Part shown: in pieces, positions 50,844 to 58,225 of the stretch
Layout: every line of letters starts with the position of its first letter
How positions within the stretch are numbered: the stretch's first letter is position 1
Origin: Micromonospora globbae
Lineage (GTDB): Bacteria > Actinomycetota > Actinomycetes > Mycobacteriales > Micromonosporaceae
Reading direction: 5' to 3'
DNA length: 64,000 nucleotides
Assembly (NCBI RefSeq): GCF_003610785.1
Contig: NZ_RAQQ01000013.1
Coordinates: 62,001-126,000, forward strand
Position numbers and translations under genes: made by a program
Notes under the pieces: model-generated
Told to the model about the DNA's origin: nothing
What the model saw: the letters and a program-made list of their open reading frames with translations, nothing else
Database searches by the model: none

Positions 50844-51539
50844 ATGGATCCGGCGGCCAGCCCCGACAGGGGGCTGGCCGCCTCCGCGACCGAGCCCGAC
50901 GGCGACGACGGGCTGGACTACATCGCGGCGCGCCTGATCAACGGCAAGCTCACCGGCGGCCCCGTCGAGGAGACCGTCGACCTGGCCCGGATCGAGAAGG
51001 CGGTCCGCGAGATCCTCATCGCGGTCGGGGAGAACCCGGACCGGGACGGGCTCCAGCAGACGCCGGCCCGCGTGGCCCGGGCGTACGCCGAGCTCTTCGC
51101 CGGCCTGCGGGTCGACCCGGCCCAGGTGCTCAGCACCACCTTCGAGGCCAACCACGAGGAACTCGTGCTCGTCCGGGACATCGACGTGATGAGCCTCTGC
51201 GAGCACCACCTGCTCCCGTTCCGGGGCAGCGCCCACATCGGCTACATCCCCGGGCCGGATGGGCGGATCACGGGCCTGTCGAAGCTGGCCCGGCTCGTCG
51301 AGGTGTACGCGCGCCGGCCCCAGGTGCAGGAGCGGCTCACCTCCCAGATCGCCGACCTGCTCATGGAGAAGCTCGCACCCCGCGGCGTGATCGTGGTGCT
51401 GGAGTGCGAGCACATGTGCATGGCCATGCGGGGCATCCAGAAGTCCGGCGCCCAGACGATCACCTCGGCCGTACGGGGGACGCTCCAGCGCGACCCGAAG
51501 TCGCGGGCCGAGGCGATGGCCCTCATCCTTCCCCGCTGA
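50844..51539 (+). CDS. folE: GTP cyclohydrolase I
   Basis: 231 residues. First step of folate (dihydroneopterin triphosphate) synthesis. Zinc and active-site residues are in MSLCEHHLLPF and VLECEHMCMAMRGIQK; GLSKLARLVEVYARRPQVQERLT is the family core. The N-terminal 35 residues are a variable extension. Begins 5 bp after ftsH and is surely cotranscribed with it. The usual next genes folP, folB and folK are not here, so the folate operon ends after folE in this genome and the accessory block starts. Confidence 0.96.
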   Translation: MDPAASPDRGLAASATEPDGDDGLDYIAARLINGKLTGGPVEETVDLARIEKAVREILIAVGENPDRDGLQQTPARVARAYAELFAGLRVDPAQVLSTTFEANHEELVLVRDIDVMSLCEHHLLPFRGSAHIGYIPGPDGRITGLSKLARLVEVYARRPQVQERLTSQIADLLMEKLAPRGVIVVLECEHMCMAMRGIQKSGAQTITSAVRGTLQRDPKSRAEAMALILPR

Positions 51540-51551
51540 CCACGCGTACCG

Positions 51552-51587
51552 CGGCCGGCCGACCTGGTGATCCCGGGCGGCCGGCCG
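51552..51587. terminator. Hairpin after folE
   Basis: CGGCCGGCCG at 51552-51561 and at 51578-51587; the 10-mer is its own complement, so the two copies can pair across a 16-nt loop. Located between convergent folE and the membrane protein gene. A 26-bp imperfect direct repeat beginning GATCCCGGGCGG overlaps it (51569 and 51596). Confidence 0.5.
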
Positions 51588-51632
51588 TGTCGCTCGATCC
51601 CGGGCGGTCGGCCGCGCCGCTCGCGGCCCTGC

Positions 51633-52397
51633 TCAGCCGGCCAGCATGGCGAGCAGCAGCCCCGCGGTGACGAGCACCGCCGGCACGAGGCACACCAGCG
51701 CGCCGAAACGGGGTGTCCGGTCCACCCTCCCGCCCTGGGCCGGCGGGAACAGTCGGCCGACGCCGAGCCAGCCGGCCACGAACGCGACCGCCGGCATCGG
51801 CAGCCCGCAGATGAGCGCGGCCACGGTCGCGGGGCCGGCGCCGGTGGCGACGTACACGACGACCTGGATCAGCGGCACGAGCACGGCCAGCGGCCCGTAC
51901 ACCAGGAGGTTGCGCGGGCGGGCGGACCAGCTCGCCGGGCGCAACGGGTAACGGGCGACGAGGGCCGCGTCGGCGGAGTCCAGGCGGTCGCGGGCGCCGC
52001 GCAGCGCCGCGAGGACCGTGGCCAGCCCACCGGCCATCGCCCGGGCCTCCTCCGACAGCTCCGGCGGCGACGGCACCAGCGAGATCGGCGGTACGCCCCG
52101 CTCCCGCAGCCGCGTCTGCTGGGCGGCGAGCCGGGCGCGTACCTCGGTCAGCTCCTCCCGGGCCTCCTGGACGGACCGGGCCTGCTCACCGGCGGCAGCC
52201 GCCGCGGCCCGGCGTACCCCGTCGAGCTGCCGCGCGGCCGCGAGGTAGTCCTGCCAGGCGGCCACGGCCGCGTCGGCCGCCGCCGTGGGCGACGGCACCG
52301 CCTCGCGCTGCCCACCCGTCCGCTGCCGGCCCGGGCCGGCCGGACCCGGCGGCCTCCGGGTCGCCGTGCCCGGCTTCCGTCCCGTGCCTCCGGTCAT
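51633..52397 (-). CDS. Coiled-coil membrane protein coupled to the FtsK-like gene
   Basis: 254 residues. A basic disordered start (about 40 residues), an Ala/Glu/Arg-rich helical stretch likely to be coiled coil (about 45-115), then three membrane helices: NLLVYGPLAVLVPLIQVVVYVATG, ATVAALICGLPMPAVAFVAGWLG and FGALVCLVPAVLVTAGLLLAMLAG. No enzyme motif. ATG 52397 overlaps the stop of the upstream FtsK-like gene (ATGA), so both are made together and may form one membrane complex. Family not recognised; the coupling is the best clue to function. Confidence 0.82.
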   Translation of the reverse strand: MTGGTGRKPGTATRRPPGPAGPGRQRTGGQREAVPSPTAAADAAVAAWQDYLAAARQLDGVRRAAAAAAGEQARSVQEAREELTEVRARLAAQQTRLRERGVPPISLVPSPPELSEEARAMAGGLATVLAALRGARDRLDSADAALVARYPLRPASWSARPRNLLVYGPLAVLVPLIQVVVYVATGAGPATVAALICGLPMPAVAFVAGWLGVGRLFPPAQGGRVDRTPRFGALVCLVPAVLVTAGLLLAMLAG

Positions 52398-55138
52398 CGC
52401 GGCTCCTCCTCGGCGAACGGCACCAGGACGACACCCCGCTCGTCGGGTCCGTCCCAGAGCACCACCCGTCCCGGGCGCGGCCGCCACTCCACCGGACGGT
52501 GGAAGACGGCGGCGAGCTGCGCGCCGGGCACGTCGACGGCGGCCACGGCGGCCAGCTTGTCGACGCCGTCCTCCGGCCCGAGGAGCGCGGCGAACGGCGG
52601 CACCACCCGCCACCAGCCGAGCAGGTGCCGACCCGCCGGCGGGCCCTCGCGCAGCAGCGTCCGCAGCTCTTCGACGGGAAGCTCCTCCGCGGCGACCCGG
52701 TCCAGCCCGAAGACCACCAGGTACGTGGGCTCGGCCGCGCACCCCGGCTCGGACGGCCCGTCCCCGCACGCGGGCCCGTCCGAGCCGCTGCGGGCCCCGG
52801 TCGCGCCCGCGACCGCCGCCGCGGCGGCGTCGTCCGTCAGCGTCCCGGTGGCTGCCGTCGTGGTGACCCCGGCCGTCGCGATGCCGGCGGCTCCCGTCGC
52901 GGCGGCCGGGTCCGTGTCGGCCGCGGCCGTGAGCAGGTCCCCGACGTCGACCACGGTGGCTGCCTGCCGCGCGGCCAGTTCGGCGGCCAGCGCCTCGGCC
53001 AGCGGCCGGGCTTCCTGGTCGGGGGCGGCGATCACGAAGCGCGCGGTGCCCGGCGGATGGTGGGCGGCGGTGCTGCGTGCGGCGGTCGCCAGCAACCGCG
53101 CCGCGCCGGGTCCGGGACCCAGGACGGCCAGGTTCCGCCCCGCCGCCGGGCCGAGCGGTACGGCCGCAGTGGTCCGGCCGACGTCCACCGCCCGCCCCAG
53201 CAGGGCCGCCGGCGCGTGCGCCCGCCCCGCGAGCGCGAGACGGTACCGGGGATCGTTGCGCAGCAGCGGCTGGGCATACCCGGCGAAGACCACCGGTGGG
53301 ACGCTGCCCTCCGGCCGGGCCGCCCACAGCTCGTGGCGGAGGCGCTCCACCGTCTCCGGCTCGTCCTGCGGGTCCGGGTACCGCACCAGCCGCTCGTGCC
53401 CGCGTACCGCGCCGCGGGGGCCGCCGAGCCCACCGGCGGTGTTCACCACGGCACTGCCCACGGGCAGGCCGGCCGCCGAGTCGTTCGTCGGTTCCAGCAC
53501 CGCACCACCGCCGGGCAGCGCCACGCGGACCGGGAACTGCCCGAGCAGCGAGTCCCGGTGGCCGGCCTCCGACCGGCCGGGCAGGCCGAGGTCACCGGCG
53601 CCCGCGAGCAGCAGGTGTACGCCGTACGCCCGGCCGGACCGCGCCAGCGCCTCGATGCGGGCCGCGGCGTCGGCGGCGAGCCGGTCCCGCTCGGCGAAGA
53701 GCAGCGGCAGGTTGTCGACCACGCACACGATGCGCGGCAGCGGCATGTGCTGCCGGAGCTCGGTGAAGCGCTGCCCGCCCGTCCGACGCCCGGCCTCCTC
53801 GCGGCGGCGGACCTCGGTTGCGAGCTGTTCGAGGAGGTCCCGCACGTACTCCCGGTCGGCGGTCATCGCGGCCGCCCGCACCTGCGGTACCCACGAGCGG
53901 TCCCGCTCGGTCTGGAGGAACTCCACGAAGGAGTCACCCTCGCCGAGGTCCGCGAGGTAGAGCGCCAGCTCGTCCGGGCCGTACCGGGCGGTCAGGCCCA
54001 GCAGCGCGGTGGTGAGGAACGCCGACCGCCCGCCCTCGGAGCGCCCGCTGACGAGCCAGTGCGGGGTCAACTCGGTGAACCCGAGCGGCACCGGCCGGCC
54101 GGCGGCGTCGCCCACGGTGGTGGTCAGGCCGTCCGTCGAGTCCCCCGACCAGAGCGCGTCGCCGGTGGGCGGCAGCAGGTCGGCCAGCGCCAGCCGGGAA
54201 CCCGCCTCGACCTGCGCGGCCAGCCGCCGGCACACCGCGTCCACCAGGTCGGCCGGCGGGTCCGCCTCGACGAAGACCGGCGAGTTCAGCCCGCCCGCCG
54301 CGTCTGCGCCGGGACTGGTGAACGACGTGCCCGGCGGGTCGCCGAGCAGCGCGTACGCGTTGCGCAGGGCGAGCGTGGTGGCGCGGGGCAGCGGCGAGCG
54401 GTTCGCGTACGGGCCGGGGCCCGCCCAGCCCGCCACGACCAGGTGCAGCCCCGCCGACGGTCCCTGCTCGGCCAGCGCCTCGATCCGGGACAGGTCGGTC
54501 GGCCCGGTCGACTCGGGCAGGGCGGCGATCACGAGCAGCAGCGTGCGATCGTGCCGGCGCCGGCCGCTCGCGCCCGGTGCCACCCACTGCTCGGCCTCGG
54601 TCAGCACCGCCCGCAACCCGGGTACGTCCACGGCCGGCGGCGGGAGCAGGCCGGCGTCGGCCAGCGCGGCGAACGGCGCCAGCGTCCCACCCTCGGCGTC
54701 CACGGCCCGTACCAGCAGCGCGCCGGCCGGCGTGGCGGCGAGCGTACGGAGCAGGACGGTGCGGAGCAGCCCCGCCACCCGGGGGTCCCGCGCGTCGGTG
54801 TCGACGCTGAGGTGGCCGGAGCCCACCAGCGGCACCAGCGCGGGGAAGCGGGCGTCGTCCAGGGGCGCGGCGGTGCCGACCCGCACGAAGGGCGGCGCGC
54901 CCTCACCGGGAGGCGCGTCAGGGGCGAGCGTGTCCAGGGGAGCACCGGCCCAGCCCGGCGCCACGACGGCCGCCACCGTACGCAGACGGTCGGCGAGTTC
55001 GTACTGGCGGCGCTGGTCGGCGGGGGCCGGGCGGATCTCGTCGAGGATGCCCGCCGCGGCGGCCGCGGTGGCGGCGGCCCGACGGTGCAGTGCGGCGGCG
55101 CGGTTCGTCCGTGCCTTCGGACCGGCCACCGCGTCCAC
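52394..55138 (-). CDS. FtsK/EccC-like protein with degenerate ATPase motifs
   Basis: 914 residues. The central domain is clearly FtsK/SpoIIIE-like: HWLVSGRSEGGRSAFLTTALLG, YGPDELALYLADLGEGDSFVEF, PRIVCVVDNLPLLF, GVHLLLAGAGDLG, FPVRVALPGGGAVL. But the Walker A Lys is Arg (GRSEGGRS, about 365-372), the Walker B acid pair is Asp-Asn (about 470-476), and the following module has GPGPGAAR in place of a P-loop. A weaker N-terminal module (about 85-330) has no P-loop either. No membrane helix. It therefore looks like a pseudo-ATPase or scaffold related to FtsK/EccC motors rather than a DNA translocase. Coupled to the membrane coiled-coil gene. The region upstream of its start (55139-55310) is divergent from the next gene. 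Confidence 0.85.
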   Translation of the reverse strand: MDAVAGPKARTNRAAALHRRAAATAAAAAGILDEIRPAPADQRRQYELADRLRTVAAVVAPGWAGAPLDTLAPDAPPGEGAPPFVRVGTAAPLDDARFPALVPLVGSGHLSVDTDARDPRVAGLLRTVLLRTLAATPAGALLVRAVDAEGGTLAPFAALADAGLLPPPAVDVPGLRAVLTEAEQWVAPGASGRRRHDRTLLLVIAALPESTGPTDLSRIEALAEQGPSAGLHLVVAGWAGPGPYANRSPLPRATTLALRNAYALLGDPPGTSFTSPGADAAGGLNSPVFVEADPPADLVDAVCRRLAAQVEAGSRLALADLLPPTGDALWSGDSTDGLTTTVGDAAGRPVPLGFTELTPHWLVSGRSEGGRSAFLTTALLGLTARYGPDELALYLADLGEGDSFVEFLQTERDRSWVPQVRAAAMTADREYVRDLLEQLATEVRRREEAGRRTGGQRFTELRQHMPLPRIVCVVDNLPLLFAERDRLAADAAARIEALARSGRAYGVHLLLAGAGDLGLPGRSEAGHRDSLLGQFPVRVALPGGGAVLEPTNDSAAGLPVGSAVVNTAGGLGGPRGAVRGHERLVRYPDPQDEPETVERLRHELWAARPEGSVPPVVFAGYAQPLLRNDPRYRLALAGRAHAPAALLGRAVDVGRTTAAVPLGPAAGRNLAVLGPGPGAARLLATAARSTAAHHPPGTARFVIAAPDQEARPLAEALAAELAARQAATVVDVGDLLTAAADTDPAAATGAAGIATAGVTTTAATGTLTDDAAAAAVAGATGARSGSDGPACGDGPSEPGCAAEPTYLVVFGLDRVAAEELPVEELRTLLREGPPAGRHLLGWWRVVPPFAALLGPEDGVDKLAAVAAVDVPGAQLAAVFHRPVEWRPRPGRVVLWDGPDERGVVLVPFAEEEPR

Positions 55139-55298
55139 CCCCTCTAGCCGAGGTTGGCAACCTCCCCGAGCAGAGACGGTATCCCAGGTGAGGCCGGTAC
55201 CCCGGGAGGTGCGGGGGTGTCGTTGGGGATCTCACTCGGGGTAGCGGACCGGCCCGATCCGCGGCATCTGGGGCATTGGGTACGCGGCCCCCGACCGA

Positions 55299-55304
55299 TA
55301 GCCT
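55299..55304 (+). promoter_or_regulatory. Leaderless-type -10 box of NTF2-like membrane protein
   Basis: TAGCCT, 6 nt (CAGGAG), then GTG 55311. An AGGAGG at 55306-55311 would instead serve a second in-frame GTG at 55320, so both modes are possible. Confidence 0.45.
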
Positions 55305-55310
55305 CAGGAG

Positions 55311-55877
55311 GTGGAATCAGTGCAGCCCCCCGCCGGTTCCCAGGTCTCCCGCGTACCGGCGCAGCGGCCCCCCTCCGAGCAGCTGCCACCCGCCCCCGCG
55401 GCCCCGGCGCCCGAGCGGCCACGCCGTCGCGTACGCACCGTCCTCACCGTGGTCGCCGGGGTCGTCGCACTGCTCTGCCTCGGCGGCGCCGTCACCGGCT
55501 ACGTGCTGTACGACCGCGCCACCGCCCCCGACCGCAGCGCCCCCGACGTCGTCGTGGACAACTACCTCCGTGCGTTCCTCGTGGATCGAAACGACGTGCG
55601 CGCCGATCAGTTCGTCTGCGAGAGCAGCGGGCAGCTCGATCAACTCCGATCGTTGCGGGATGACCTTGCCGGGCGAGAGGAGCGATTCAAGGTTCCGATC
55701 ACCGTGAGCTGGGGGCGTCTCGATGTGCAACGGCACGGGGATCGTGCGGACGTGCAGGTCAACCTGACCGTTTCCGCGAGCGTGGACGGCATCATTCAGA
55801 GCGACAGGCAATCCTGGACGTTCACCACAGACCTAGACGACGACTGGCGCGTGTGTGGGGCAGTGCGGTCGAGCTGA
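55311..55877 (+). CDS. Bitopic membrane protein with NTF2-like outer domain, paralogue of 4856-5662
   Basis: 188 residues. Short Pro-rich cytoplasmic start, basic RPRRRVR, one membrane helix (TVLTVVAGVVALLCLGGAVTGYVLY), then about 115 outer residues. These align with the protein at 4856-5662: VVVDNYLRAFLVDRNDVRADQFVCESS against AVDQFLTAVYKERDATKAASLVCASA, and DDWRVCGAV against TGWWVCEVA. Two cysteines are conserved. The NTF2-like fold is inferred from the pattern. The start is GTG 55311 (leaderless box 6 nt away) or GTG 55320 (AGGAGG 8 nt away). It ends 2 bp from the convergent gene. Confidence 0.78.
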   Translation: MESVQPPAGSQVSRVPAQRPPSEQLPPAPAAPAPERPRRRVRTVLTVVAGVVALLCLGGAVTGYVLYDRATAPDRSAPDVVVDNYLRAFLVDRNDVRADQFVCESSGQLDQLRSLRDDLAGREERFKVPITVSWGRLDVQRHGDRADVQVNLTVSASVDGIIQSDRQSWTFTTDLDDDWRVCGAVRSS

Positions 55878-55879
55878 TC

Positions 55880-56479
55880 TCACTCGATCCACAGGAGGTG
55901 GACCGGAACCTCCAGAGTGGAGGGAGCCTGTCCGCGCCACGCCCACCGGTACCAGTCGACCTCGGACGTGATCCGCACGCAGATGTCGCCGTCGGCGCCC
56001 GAGTAGGTTTCGGTGACGGCGCGCAGATCGCGGTGCTCGACGGAGTCGACCACGTGGACGACGCGCCGGCCGGCCACCGAGTCCGCGTCGACGACCGGAA
56101 TGGGATCCCGGTGGCTCGGGCCGTCGAGCGACACGAGGCGGAGGCCGACCGCCGGCCGGGCCGGTTCGGCCGGGCGCGTACCGATGGTCTCGACCCACAC
56201 CCGCTCCACCGGGATCAGGGGAGCGAAGACCTCCACCTGTTCGATCTCGGCCCGGTACCACTCGTGCTCCGGGATGACCGGGACGTACGTCCGGCTTCCC
56301 TGCACCACGCGGTCGTCCGCCCGCAGGTCGCCGCGCCACCCGAGGCCCGGCAACCCGACCTGCACCCGCCGGCCGCGCAGCGCGACCCGGCCGGTGGCCG
56401 GCACGATCTCGACGGGCCGCGGCGGCCGGGGTGCCCAGTCCGGACGGTCGGCGAACGGATCGGGCAGTCGTTCTGTCAT
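55880..56479 (-). CDS. Hypothetical protein at the end of the T4SS-like operon
   Basis: 199 residues, no signal peptide or membrane helix, not recognised. Basic Pro-rich start, then beta-rich segments: GRVALRGRRVQVGLPGLGWRGDLRADDRVVQG, RTYVPVIPEHEWYRAEIEQVEVFAPLIPVERVWVE, and ICVRITSEVDWYRWAWRGQAP. It reads like a small soluble beta-rich protein. It begins 13 bp after the peptidoglycan hydrolase gene, so probably shares its message, but CATCCT 7 nt before the ATG could also give an independent leaderless transcript. Confidence 0.7.
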   Translation of the reverse strand: MTERLPDPFADRPDWAPRPPRPVEIVPATGRVALRGRRVQVGLPGLGWRGDLRADDRVVQGSRTYVPVIPEHEWYRAEIEQVEVFAPLIPVERVWVETIGTRPAEPARPAVGLRLVSLDGPSHRDPIPVVDADSVAGRRVVHVVDSVEHRDLRAVTETYSGADGDICVRITSEVDWYRWAWRGQAPSTLEVPVHLLWIE

Positions 56480-56492
56480 GGCACCGAGGATG

Positions 56493-57671
56493 TCATTCCG
56501 CCTTGAGGGGGGCGCCCCGCGAACGCATGAACGGCACCGGGTCGATGGCGCTGCGGGCGCTGCGGTCGCCGTCCTCGTGCACCTCGAAGTGCAGGTGCGG
56601 GCCCGAGGAGTTGCCGCTGCTGCCGACCTCGCCGATGACCTCACCGGCGGCGACGGTCTGTCCGGGATGGACGCGGGGCCGCGTCACCATGTGGCAGTAG
56701 CGGGTGACGATGCCGCCGGAGCGCTCATCGGGGTGCAGGATGTCGACGAACCACCCGCAGCCGCCCTTGCCTGGGTAGCCGTCCACGTCGCAGCTCTCGC
56801 GCCCGCTGTTGTCGGGATCGCACCGCGCCACCAGCACCCGGCCGGACGCGGCGGCGTGGATGGGCGTGCCCTTCTTGGCGCCGATGTCGACTCCGTCGTG
56901 GCCCGGGCGCTGCGCGGTCCGGAATCCGGAGCCGACGGCGCCGGCGATCGGCGCGGTCCACCCGGATGCCGCGACCCTCTTGCCGGAGGCGGCGTCGCAG
57001 GTCTGCCGGTTGGCGACCATCGTCGTCCGCGCCGCGCCGCCGGCGAGGGCGTCGACGATCTGGGACGCCACGGTCTCGTGTTTCGCGTAGGCGTCGGGGA
57101 AGGCGCTCACCTGCACCTTCTGCGCGGCCACGCTGAGCGGCAGCTGTTCCCAGCCGGGGACGGTGAGCAGCTTCTCGTAGAACTTCCGGGCGGCGTACTC
57201 GGGGGTCATCCGCTGCTTCACGCTGCCCCAGGAGGCCCGCTGCTGGAACAGGCCGACCGAGTCGTGGTCGGCGCCGACGCCCTCGTTGGGCAGGTCCTGG
57301 GACTCCGCGACGGTCCGGTTCGCGAGGTTGCGCAGCCCGGACTCCTGCATGGCGGTCGCCACCGCGACGACCCAGCCCCGCGCGGGCACCTTCATCTCCT
57401 GACCGACGCCGATGATCTTCGCGGCGTTCCGGAGCTGGCTCTCCCCGTAGTCGGCCATCCGTGGCATGTCCCCGGTCACGTCGACGCGGAAGTCGCCGGT
57501 GCACTCGAGGCTCATGGGCGTCATCGATTCGGCGGAATCGCCCCCGAGCTCGGTGAGGAAGAACGCCGCCGTGCCCCCGGTGCAGCAGAGCAGCCCCAGC
57601 CCGACGGTGAGCGCGGCGGCCAACGCGCGGAGTGGCCTGCGTCGACGCCGGGGCACCCTCTCGCCGCTCAT
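56493..57671 (-). CDS. Two-domain peptidoglycan hydrolase (transglycosylase-like plus M23)
   Basis: 392 residues. Membrane anchor or signal (LRALAAALTVGLGLLCCTGGTAAFFL), then a lysozyme-like domain (about 80-215) with VVAVATAMQESGLRN, whose Glu matches the catalytic position of transglycosylase-like proteins, and DHDSVGLFQQR. The C-terminal domain is a LytM/M23 endopeptidase with zinc ligands in GHDGVDIGA and HLHFEV. Such proteins open the cell wall for secretion or conjugation machines (VirB1 role). ATG 57671 overlaps the upstream stop (ATGA). Cysteines in the outer part (GYPGKGGCGWF, CDVDG) suggest disulfides. Confidence 0.9.
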   Translation of the reverse strand: MSGERVPRRRRRPLRALAAALTVGLGLLCCTGGTAAFFLTELGGDSAESMTPMSLECTGDFRVDVTGDMPRMADYGESQLRNAAKIIGVGQEMKVPARGWVVAVATAMQESGLRNLANRTVAESQDLPNEGVGADHDSVGLFQQRASWGSVKQRMTPEYAARKFYEKLLTVPGWEQLPLSVAAQKVQVSAFPDAYAKHETVASQIVDALAGGAARTTMVANRQTCDAASGKRVAASGWTAPIAGAVGSGFRTAQRPGHDGVDIGAKKGTPIHAAASGRVLVARCDPDNSGRESCDVDGYPGKGGCGWFVDILHPDERSGGIVTRYCHMVTRPRVHPGQTVAAGEVIGEVGSSGNSSGPHLHFEVHEDGDRSARSAIDPVPFMRSRGAPLKAE

Positions 57672-58225
57672 TCCTGCTCCCAGTCCACCGCGTCGACCAA
57701 CCAGCGCCCGTCGGACGCCAGGAGTTCCAGCCGGAGCCGGCCCGTGTCGAGGGGAACCAGCGCCTCGACGAACGTCTCGGTCCGGGGTCGGAGGACCACC
57801 TCGTCCGTCATCTGCCGCGCCGGAACGTCGCCCGGCACCGCACCGGCCAGCTTCTCGGTGAGCGCGGACGTCGACAGCGGCCGCATGCCCTCGCGCCACC
57901 GTTCGGGGGTCATCCCCGGCTCACCGAGCCACGCCGCGACGAACCGTTCGGCGGTCTGTTCGGGCGTGCGCTCCCCGGGACGGGTTACGGGGGAGGGCGG
58001 CGCGTCGCGGCCCACCAGCCCGTCGTCGCCGGCGGTCGGCGGCACGGTGGTGATGGGTCCGTTCGGCCGGTTGCTCAGCCCGAGGGTGGGATCGCCCGGA
58101 CCGGCGAGGAGCCGGGCCGCGCCGACGATCCCGAACACCACGACGGCGAGGGCGAGCGCGATCCCGAGGCGGGAGCGCAGCACCCGGCCGACCAGGAACT
58201 CGACGGCCCGCCGCACGGCGCTCAC
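57668..58225 (-). CDS. VirB8/TcpC-like bitopic membrane protein
   Basis: 185 residues. One membrane helix near the N-terminus (LGIALALAVVVFGIVGAARLL), a Pro/Asp-rich linker, and a C-terminal domain of about 105 residues (TPEQTAERFVAAWLGEPGMTPERWREGMRPLSTSALTEKL...LLASDGRWLVDAVDW) with the helix-then-sheet pattern of NTF2-like folds. This is the layout of VirB8 and TcpC, which assemble T4SS channels. GTG 58225 overlaps the upstream stop (GTGA), and its own stop overlaps the hydrolase ATG. The assignment is by architecture and position, not by clear sequence identity. Confidence 0.7.
   Translation of the reverse strand: MSAVRRAVEFLVGRVLRSRLGIALALAVVVFGIVGAARLLAGPGDPTLGLSNRPNGPITTVPPTAGDDGLVGRDAPPSPVTRPGERTPEQTAERFVAAWLGEPGMTPERWREGMRPLSTSALTEKLAGAVPGDVPARQMTDEVVLRPRTETFVEALVPLDTGRLRLELLASDGRWLVDAVDWEQE

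Noticed and set aside
52394..55138. Call as active FtsK DNA translocase
   Set aside because: Walker A Lys, Walker B acidic pair and second P-loop are all replaced; no membrane helices or gamma domain.
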